Source of the DNA: CAYSSG01 sp964433635
GTDB taxonomy: Bacteria; Atribacterota; Phoenicimicrobiia; Phoenicimicrobiales; Stramentimicrobiaceae
Assembly (NCBI GenBank): GCA_964433635.1
Contig: CAYSSG010000024.1
Location: 1-29,547 of the forward strand
DNA length: 29,547 bases
Reading direction: 5' to 3'
Below are positions 23,854-29,547 of this stretch, piece after piece. How positions within the stretch are numbered: the first letter of the stretch is position 1; each line of letters starts with the position of its first letter. Position numbers and translations under genes: made by a program. The notes beneath the pieces are model-generated. The model had not been told where the DNA came from, did not search any database, and saw only the letters and a program-made list of their open reading frames with translations.

Positions 23854-23967
23854 TCATGCATTACGAAACTTTTTCTGGTATAACTTCATTCACCTGAATC
23901 ATTTCTTCCTGCAGAATCATATAGACTGAAATTAATCAATATGAGATATCATTTTCAGGGATTAAAA

Positions 23968-25224
23968 ATGAATCCGATCAGGCCATTAGTCATTATTGGA
24001 GCAGGGGCTGCCGGACTGATGGCAGCCATTACTGCTGCCCGTAAAGGCGAAAAAGTACTTTTACTGGAGAAAAATAATCATGCCGGTTTAAAGATATTAA
24101 CTACAGGTGACGGTAAAGGCAACCTGACGAATTCCAATCTTGAGACAAATCACTATCATAGTCATGATCCCACATTTTTTACGTCTGCCTTAAAAATCTT
24201 TGGCTTTCAGGAGACCTGGAATTTTTTTGGAGAACTGGGCATCAAACTATCTATTGCCGACAATGGGCGTGTGTTCCCATATTCCAGAGAAGCATCAGTT
24301 ATTCAAAAGGCATTAGTGTTAGAATCTCAGCAGTTAAAGATCGAACTTCTTCCCGGGATTCGTATTCAGGAGATTATAAGAATCGGTTCCCATTTTGAAA
24401 TCAGGATGAAAGATTCTCCGTCTGAGTATGCCAGAAAGATGATTCTATCCACAGGTGGTATGGCTGCACCTCTATTAGGAACAACCGGGGACGGTTATCA
24501 ATGGGTATCAAAATTGGGCCATCATATAGAGTCCTTATTTCCCTCACTGGTGCAATTGACCACTCATTTTACAGGTTCTTATTTATTAAATAAAGTTAAG
24601 GTTACTGATGCAATTATCAATCTGTTGGTTGAGGAAAAAGTAATTGAAAACCGAAGAGGAGAAGTTCTCTTTATCCCAAGGGGTGTTTCGGGTTCGGCTG
24701 TTTTTGCACTTAGCAGAATGGCCAGTGAAGCAATTTATCAAGAGAAAAAGGTGACACTCCAAATCAATTTTGTACCTGATTTTTCCCTTACAGATTTAAT
24801 CGATTTTTTTCAGGATAGAAAAAGAATCCAGCCAAAGCAGCCACTCATACTTTTAGTGGAAGGCATATTACCTGAGAAGTTGAGTTACTTTATCCTGAAT
24901 ATCTTGGGTATCCCGGTTCACATGCCGGTAGGTTCTTTGCCGGAAGATAAATTGGTTGATTTGATGCATTTAATAACCTGTTTTTCTATTCCTGTCACGG
25001 GAACAAAATCCTGGAAATATGCCCAGGTTACCTGCGGTGGTGTAAGTGTCGGTGAAGTGAATCCAAAAACCATGGAATCAAAGATTATACCGAACCTCTA
25101 TTTTGCAGGGGAAATTCTTGATGTAGACGGAGATTGTGGAGGGTATAATCTACAATGGGCCTGGAGTTCCGGTTATGTTGCCGGTCAATCAGCTTCTGTC
25201 CCAGGTAAAGGTGTCGGATTTTAG
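23968..25224 (+). CDS. FAD-dependent oxidoreductase, HI0933/BaiN family
   Basis: The dinucleotide-binding N-terminus reads LVIIGAGAAGLMAAITAARK with LLEKNNHAGLKIL, and the C-terminus has IPNLYFAGEILDVDGDCGGY and NLQWAWSSGYVAGQSA, as in the family (about 400-420 residues). The characteristic loop after the FAD fold, usually K-(L/I)-(L/I)-x-(S/T)-G-G-G-R-C-N-(x)-T-N, is here LTTGDGKGNLTNSN, with Arg to Lys and Cys to Gly changed. Function is poorly defined; some members reduce steroids or other unsaturated compounds. ATG 23968 is preferred over 23941 since AGGG at 23957-23960 is seven bases away. It lies downstream of the M20 gene on the same strand with about 114 bases between. Confidence 0.87.
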   Translation: MNPIRPLVIIGAGAAGLMAAITAARKGEKVLLLEKNNHAGLKILTTGDGKGNLTNSNLETNHYHSHDPTFFTSALKIFGFQETWNFFGELGIKLSIADNGRVFPYSREASVIQKALVLESQQLKIELLPGIRIQEIIRIGSHFEIRMKDSPSEYARKMILSTGGMAAPLLGTTGDGYQWVSKLGHHIESLFPSLVQLTTHFTGSYLLNKVKVTDAIINLLVEEKVIENRRGEVLFIPRGVSGSAVFALSRMASEAIYQEKKVTLQINFVPDFSLTDLIDFFQDRKRIQPKQPLILLVEGILPEKLSYFILNILGIPVHMPVGSLPEDKLVDLMHLITCFSIPVTGTKSWKYAQVTCGGVSVGEVNPKTMESKIIPNLYFAGEILDVDGDCGGYNLQWAWSSGYVAGQSASVPGKGVGF

Positions 25225-25245
25225 AAGGTATTCTGGCTTCATTTG

Positions 25246-25283
25246 TCAGGCAGGTGTCCTGGGTAATGATTCTTCATGCCTGG
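25246..25283 (+). terminator. Weak hairpin after the flavoprotein gene
   Basis: CAGGCA (25247-25252) can pair with TGCCTG (25277-25282), with T-rich ATTTCTTTATTT following. The loop is 24 bases and the stem only six pairs, so this is a low-confidence terminator; the following promoter would nevertheless suit a transcript break here. Confidence 0.35.
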
Positions 25284-25329
25284 ATTTCTTTATTTCGCTT
25301 TAATAAGTCGAAATTTGATCTCTTTTTTG

Positions 25330-25359
25330 TTGACAGAGTAAGAAGTCTTATTCTATGAT
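25330..25359 (+). promoter_or_regulatory. Strong sigma-70-type promoter for proC
   Basis: A perfect -35 TTGACA at 25330-25335 is followed by 18 bases and TATGAT at 25354-25359. This is the best promoter match in the window and would give a leader of about 65 bases for proC and the aminotransferase gene. Confidence 0.7.
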
Positions 25360-25431
25360 ATCAACTAAATGAATGATAAATATTCTCTGACTGCAAATCG
25401 GACGCAAGAATAGAAAAAAAAGAAGGTAGCG

Positions 25432-26250
25432 ATGATGAAAATAGAACAGAAGCTGGCAGTGATCGGTGTAGGTAAAATGGGAGATACCCTGATAAACAGC
25501 CTGATTAGAAATCAGGTGATCGATCCAGATCATATCTACGGAACGACTTCCCGAATGATGACTGCACTTAAGATTAATGAAAAATACCAGGTTCATGTCG
25601 GGATAGATAATGAGAAAGCGGTTTCCAAAAGCGATATTATTATTTTAGCAGTTAAGCCGCAGGTCATACAGCAGGTTGTGCAACAGATCATCCCGGTATT
25701 AGATGCAAATAAAATATTGATATCGATTGCAGCAGCAACAAGTACCGGTTTTATTGAAAATCAGCTGAATATGCCTGTATCTGTGATTCGTGCTATGCCC
25801 AATACCGCTTCTCTGGTGAATGAAGGCATGACGGTATTATGTCCCGGTCAGTTTGTAAAGAAAGAACATCTCGATCTGGCCTTAAAAATATTTAAATCCA
25901 TTGGAGATGCAGAGATCATTTATAAAGAAGAGCTGATGGATGTGGTCACTGCTCTCTCGGGGAGCGGGCCGGCTTACAGTTATATGATGATAGAATCCCT
26001 GACTGACGGAGGTGTAAGGATGGGCTTGCCCAGAGAATTAGCTCGAAAACTGGCTGCACAATCTATCCTGGGCGGAGCGAAGATGGTACTGGAGACCGGA
26101 TTGCACCCCGCCTTATTAAAGGATGAAGTGACAACCCCGGCAGGAGTGACCATTGACGGTTTAATGGAGCTGGAGGATGGAGGATTCAGAGTGGCATTAA
26201 TCAAGGCGATTGATAAAGCTACCCAGAAGTCCCGGCAGATTTCCAAATAA
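25432..26250 (+). CDS. proC: Pyrroline-5-carboxylate reductase
   Basis: ProC reduces pyrroline-5-carboxylate to proline with NAD(P)H, the last step of proline synthesis. The 272-residue product shows the Rossmann glycine motif VIGVGKMGDTLI, IILAVKPQVIQQVV, IRAMPNTASLV and the substrate and dimer region ALSGSGPAYSYMMIESLTDG, AAQSILGGAKM and DEVTTPAGVTIDGL. Length is normal. A strong promoter sits upstream, and AAGG lies before the ATG at 25432 (a second ATG follows immediately). It is followed after 63 bases by an aminotransferase gene, so the two are probably co-transcribed. No proA or proB is nearby; pyrroline-5-carboxylate could instead come from ornithine, consistent with the arginine-type hydrolases upstream. 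Confidence 0.95.
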   Translation: MMKIEQKLAVIGVGKMGDTLINSLIRNQVIDPDHIYGTTSRMMTALKINEKYQVHVGIDNEKAVSKSDIIILAVKPQVIQQVVQQIIPVLDANKILISIAAATSTGFIENQLNMPVSVIRAMPNTASLVNEGMTVLCPGQFVKKEHLDLALKIFKSIGDAEIIYKEELMDVVTALSGSGPAYSYMMIESLTDGGVRMGLPRELARKLAAQSILGGAKMVLETGLHPALLKDEVTTPAGVTIDGLMELEDGGFRVALIKAIDKATQKSRQISK

Positions 26251-26313
26251 TTGCTTTCATTGTTTAAATCTTTATAATGAATGGATAGAGATACAAAATT
26301 CAGGAGGTACAAG

Positions 26314-27504
26314 ATGATGCAGATTGCCGATCGTATGAATCGCCTGGGTACAGAAACGGCCTTTGAGGTTTTAGCAGAGGTGAATAAGCTGAAAGCCCGG
26401 GGAAAGGATATTATCAGTTTTGCCATCGGAGAGCCGGATTTTGATACACCTGCGAATATCATTGAGGCAGGCTCAAAAGCGCTTCAGGAAGGTCATACCC
26501 ACTACGGACCTTCAGCGGGGCTGATGCCGTTTCGGGAGAGCATTGCCCGTTATATCTCTCGAACTCGGGGTATTAAAGTAAGTGCAGAGGAAGTCGTGGT
26601 GACACCAGGTGCCAAGCCCATTATTTTTTACAGTATCCTGGCATGTGTAAATGAAGATGACGAAGTTATCTACCCAAATCCGGGTTTTCCTATCTATGAA
26701 TCCGTTATCAATTTTGTGGGAGCCAGAGCTGTTCCCTTGCCTTTGCTGGAAGAGAAGGATTTTCGGTTTGATATGGAGATGCTGAAGGAGAAAATTACCG
26801 ATAAGACAAAGATGATTATCATTAATTCTCCCCAGAACCCGACCGGAGGAATATTAGCTAAGGAAGATTTAAAAGCCATTGCAGATGTAGCAATACATCA
26901 TAATCTCTGGGTCTTTTCGGATGAAATTTACTGTAATATGGTCTATGATGGTGAATTTCAAAGTATTGTTTCCCTGCCCGGTATGAAAGAAAGGACCATC
27001 TTGCTGGATGGTTTTTCTAAAACATATGCCATGACCGGCTGGCGTTTGGGATTCGGGGTAATGAACACCAAATTAGCAGCGCATTTTACCCGATTGGAGA
27101 CGAATTCAGTCTCCTGTACTGCTTCTTTTACCCAAATGGCAGGTATTGAAGCATTGGAAGGGCCACAGGAAGAATCCCGGGCAATGATCAGGGAGTTCCA
27201 TGCCCGGCGGGATATTATTGTTGAGGCATTGAATGATATTCATGGAATTTCCTGTAAGAATCCCGGTGGCGCATTCTATGTATTTCCAAATGTAACCGAG
27301 GCATGCCATAAGCTGAATCTGAAGGATTCCAGGGAACTGCAACAACACCTCTTATATGAGGCCGGAGTAGCCGTACTGGCCAGAACCTGTTTCGGCAAAA
27401 AGAATTCGGAAGAAGATCAGGAATATATCAGACTTTCTTATGCCACCTCCCGAGAGAATATTATCGAGGGTGTTAATCGAATAAAGAAGGCAGTGGAAAA
27501 ATAA
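26314..27504 (+). CDS. Class I/II aminotransferase (AspC/AAT-like)
   Basis: This is a PLP fold-type I transaminase of 396 residues. Landmarks: FAIGEPDFDTP, THYGPSAGLMPFRESIARY, VVVTPGAKPIIFYS, YPNPGFPIYES, SPQNPTGG (172-179), DEIYCNMVY, the cofactor lysine K236 in LDGFSKTYAMTGWRLGFG and a C-terminal IRLSYATS arginine that holds the substrate carboxylate. It resembles the AspC/alanine group that moves amino groups between aspartate, alanine, glutamate or aromatic acids and 2-oxoglutarate. The start at 26314 is set by AGGAGG at 26303-26308; the ATG at 26281 has none. In the diaminobutyrate scenario an aminotransferase would be needed, but class III (DoeD) enzymes normally do that, so I do not link it. 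Confidence 0.93.
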   Translation: MMQIADRMNRLGTETAFEVLAEVNKLKARGKDIISFAIGEPDFDTPANIIEAGSKALQEGHTHYGPSAGLMPFRESIARYISRTRGIKVSAEEVVVTPGAKPIIFYSILACVNEDDEVIYPNPGFPIYESVINFVGARAVPLPLLEEKDFRFDMEMLKEKITDKTKMIIINSPQNPTGGILAKEDLKAIADVAIHHNLWVFSDEIYCNMVYDGEFQSIVSLPGMKERTILLDGFSKTYAMTGWRLGFGVMNTKLAAHFTRLETNSVSCTASFTQMAGIEALEGPQEESRAMIREFHARRDIIVEALNDIHGISCKNPGGAFYVFPNVTEACHKLNLKDSRELQQHLLYEAGVAVLARTCFGKKNSEEDQEYIRLSYATSRENIIEGVNRIKKAVEK

Positions 27505-27612
27505 AGATATTCTAAATAAAAGTATTGAAATGAAATATCTTCATCGTACCAGAATCTAAAACGCAATTTTTTAAGATACTGGGAAGATCAATGATCGTTC
27601 AAAAGAATTTTT

Positions 27613-28905
27613 ATGAATCAGAGAAGTGACCCGCCATTTATGACCTGTCCCCGTTGCGGGAAAAAGACATATGGCATCAGGGAGATTTTTCCTGACTATT
27701 ATCTGAGAAGGTGCAGTCAATGTTTCTATCCGGATGCTGAGCGAAATGAGACGGAAGTCCATTATATTCTGCCGCATCTCTCTAAGAGAATTATCTATAT
27801 TGACCAATTTGCACTGAGTTATATGGTTCGGGCACTTCATCCAGATCTGAAGGCGACCGGAAATAATGAGGCTGATGATTTCTGGATTAAGTTATATCGA
27901 AGACTTGATCGGCTTATTAAGATGCAAATTATCATCTGCCCCCAATCCGGTTTTCATCTTCAGGAATCAGTCGTCTCCAATTTTTTTGAGCCGCTGGAAA
28001 AGATGTATCACCTCTTATCCAGGGGCTCAAAATTCGTGGATCAGGGACAGATTAGAAGATGCCAGATTGAACATTCGGTCAGGAACTGGGTTAAGGGAAT
28101 ATCAGGATTTCCAGTCATTGATTCAGTAAAATCAGTCATTGATCGAAATATTGATATCTGGCTTCCCCGGGATATTCATTTTCTTTCCTCGCATTTTTCA
28201 GAGGCATATGAAGAAGAACTAAGAGCATCAAGAGAAAGAATTCACCGGCAATGGATCCGGGAGTTTCATATCTGGAAAGAATATTCCAATGCCCGATTTG
28301 AACAGTGGATGGAAGATTTTTATCTATCATTTGTTAAAGAAATTTTACATTCCTATCCTGATTGTCTGAGGCATATCATTCGTTTCCCTGAACCGCAGAT
28401 TCATCATGTTCATCTCTGCCGGATTATACTGGAATCCGTTGATGCAATTCAGTTAATTCATTCAGTACTTCTGAAGGAAGGAATGGACTATCCTGAACTA
28501 TGGCTCAATACCTGGTATTATCTTCAGTCAGAATCTTTTCGGCAGGTTCCCTTCATCAAGCTCTATGCCCTGTTTTACGCTTCCTTTGCCCGTAAGGCCG
28601 GTTCAGGTCAAAAAAAGCCACCTGACCGGGGAATGACCAATGATTTGAATATGCTTTCCCTGTTATTACCCTATTGTGATGCCATGTTTATTGATAATCA
28701 ATGTCGTGGTTGCCTGGAGGAAAAGGATGTACATGAACATATCCATGATCAGACCCGGGTTTTTTCTTTAAACAAGAAGGAAGATTTCCTGTCATACCTG
28801 GAAAAGCTGGAAACCGAGTTCCCGCAAAAGCTCAAAAAGAAGGCAGAAGAATTGTATGGTCTTGACTGGCTTGATACGCCGACCCGGCTCTATTTAAATA
28901 AATAG
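27613..28905 (+). CDS. Uncharacterised protein with N-terminal zinc ribbon and possible PIN-like domain
   Basis: I do not recognise a named family for this 430-residue protein. It opens with a four-cysteine ribbon, C12-x2-C15 in TCPRCGKK and C34-x2-C37 in RCSQC. Then comes a block with IIYIDQFALSYMVRAL, an acidic helix region, IIICPQSGFHLQESVVSN and, late in the protein, RGMTNDLNMLSLLLPYCDAM and FIDNQ. An N-terminal strand ending in Asp (D64) together with late ND and ID acids is the layout of PIN-like ribonucleases, so a nuclease role is a possibility. There is no signal peptide or membrane segment. No ribosome site is clear upstream; a 12-codon frame from 27591 overlaps the start in another frame and might couple translation. 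It is convergent with the thiamine pyrophosphokinase gene, 14 bases apart. Confidence 0.75.
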   Translation: MNQRSDPPFMTCPRCGKKTYGIREIFPDYYLRRCSQCFYPDAERNETEVHYILPHLSKRIIYIDQFALSYMVRALHPDLKATGNNEADDFWIKLYRRLDRLIKMQIIICPQSGFHLQESVVSNFFEPLEKMYHLLSRGSKFVDQGQIRRCQIEHSVRNWVKGISGFPVIDSVKSVIDRNIDIWLPRDIHFLSSHFSEAYEEELRASRERIHRQWIREFHIWKEYSNARFEQWMEDFYLSFVKEILHSYPDCLRHIIRFPEPQIHHVHLCRIILESVDAIQLIHSVLLKEGMDYPELWLNTWYYLQSESFRQVPFIKLYALFYASFARKAGSGQKKPPDRGMTNDLNMLSLLLPYCDAMFIDNQCRGCLEEKDVHEHIHDQTRVFSLNKKEDFLSYLEKLETEFPQKLKKKAEELYGLDWLDTPTRLYLNK

Positions 28906-28919
28906 AAGAGCAGACCATC

Positions 28920-29547
28920 TCATCGTAAATCCGGGTCGAAAAGGACACAGAACAGCATTCCCTCTTCAAAGTTGATTTCCAGTCTGTTGCTGATAATCAC
29001 ATTGCTTATGCTGTAATCGGTGATCTCTAAATTTTTTTTTGAAAATTGATACTGAGCTCCCGCCAGGGAGAATTCCCTGACCGGACATAGGGGAAACAGA
29101 GAAAATCTTCTTCCTTTCAGGTTTTGCAGGGTGGTGTTTCGCATTACCGGGAAGATAACTGAATTGGAGGTAATGATCTTTATTTCCACACCTTGCTGAT
29201 CATTCCGGAAAAGATTGATAACAGAAGCATAGCTATGGTCGAAATAATTTCCGGTCATGGCCAGTAGGATGATTTCCCTGGGATTCATGCAGATCGCTTT
29301 TTGGATGCTTAGCTCTGAATCGGTGAGGTCTTTTTTACGGGGATGTTTTTCTACGGGAATTTCGGAGTAATGTTTCAGCAATAAGGGTGATACACTATCC
29401 AGATCCCCGATAATCAGATCAGGCCTGATATGAAAACGATCCAGTATTGCCAAGCCATTATCAGCAGCAATAATATAATCTGCTTTTTGGCAAAAATGAA
29501 TAATTTTCTCTTCTTGCCAGTCTTCTCCGTTTCCGATAATCACGATT
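28920..29547 (-). CDS. thiN: Thiamine pyrophosphokinase, 5' end beyond window
   Basis: This enzyme transfers diphosphate from ATP to thiamine to make the cofactor thiamine diphosphate. The visible part (about 208 residues) carries the nucleotide and Mg-binding motifs ADNGLAIL, GDLDSVSP and KDLTDSELSI. It also has the later TGNYFDHSYASV, where family members normally have GGRxDH; the Arg is replaced while the Asp-His pair is retained. The C-terminal beta domain (FSLFPLCP, SLAGAQYQFSKKNLEI) is complete to the TGA stop. The frame reads through a GTG at 29543 without a break, and the family usually begins a few residues earlier, so the true start lies outside the window. It stands alone on the minus strand here. 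Confidence 0.9.
   Translation of the reverse strand, partial: IVIIGNGEDWQEEKIIHFCQKADYIIAADNGLAILDRFHIRPDLIIGDLDSVSPLLLKHYSEIPVEKHPRKKDLTDSELSIQKAICMNPREIILLAMTGNYFDHSYASVINLFRNDQQGVEIKIITSNSVIFPVMRNTTLQNLKGRRFSLFPLCPVREFSLAGAQYQFSKKNLEITDYSISNVIISNRLEINFEEGMLFCVLFDPDLR

Noticed and set aside
25980..26462. A 160-codon minus-strand frame across proC and the aminotransferase gene
   Set aside because: Overlaps two well-supported genes and has no family features.

Overview
The window looks like a metagenome-derived scaffold (it contains a run of 100 Ns) from an anaerobic, amino-acid-fermenting bacterium of moderate to low GC. The signs are TRAP transporters, a glutamate-type dehydrogenase, PLP ammonia-lyases, a selenium-metabolism-linked YgeY-type hydrolase, a C_GCAxxG_C_C redox protein and a BaiN/HI0933-type flavoprotein. 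Atribacterota or a deep Firmicutes-like lineage would fit, but no rRNA or other phylogenetic marker is present, so this is a guess. No tRNA, rRNA, CRISPR array, transposase or integrase was seen.

Layout: (1) 1-4600: end of a threonine dehydratase, an IclR regulator with a plausible promoter, a GC-rich PanB homologue, an unassigned TIM-barrel-like protein and a Glu/Leu/Phe/Val dehydrogenase. (2) 4602-9879: a strikingly AT-rich module with an APC amino-acid permease, a stand-alone biotinyl carrier, AHS1 and AHS2 proteins (PxpB/PxpC-like, with urea-carboxylase-like motifs) and a LamB/YcsF protein (PxpA). It is bounded by a 145-bp direct repeat of the 3' end of the dehydrogenase gene, 144/145 identical. 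This is the clearest trace of a recent insertion or duplication in the window. (3) 10129-19696: a cluster resembling (hydroxy)ectoine catabolism, with two DoeA/EutD-type M24 hydrolases, a complete TRAP transporter, RidA, an EutB-type dehydratase, an Asp/Glu racemase-family protein, an M20D amidohydrolase cut by the assembly gap, and a C_GCAxxG_C_C protein. (4) 20038-25224: NhaC-family antiporter, amidinotransferase-fold hydrolase, YgeY-type M20 hydrolase and the flavoprotein. (5) 25330-end: a strong promoter, proC, an aminotransferase, a zinc-ribbon protein that may carry a PIN-like nuclease domain, and a convergent partial thiamine pyrophosphokinase gene.

How the genes may work together (inference): the TRAP system imports a small zwitterionic or acidic solute. 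The M24 and M20 enzymes open and deacylate it, and the EutB-type lyase with RidA removes nitrogen. The AT-rich module would convert imported 5-oxoproline to glutamate, which the interrupted-and-restored dehydrogenase gene next door could oxidise to 2-oxoglutarate. ProC, the aminotransferase and the arginine-type hydrolases point the same way, to amino acids as carbon, nitrogen and energy source. The most unusual points are the repeat-bounded module, its biotin carrier without a biotin carboxylase, and the ectoine-like cluster in an apparently anaerobic genome.
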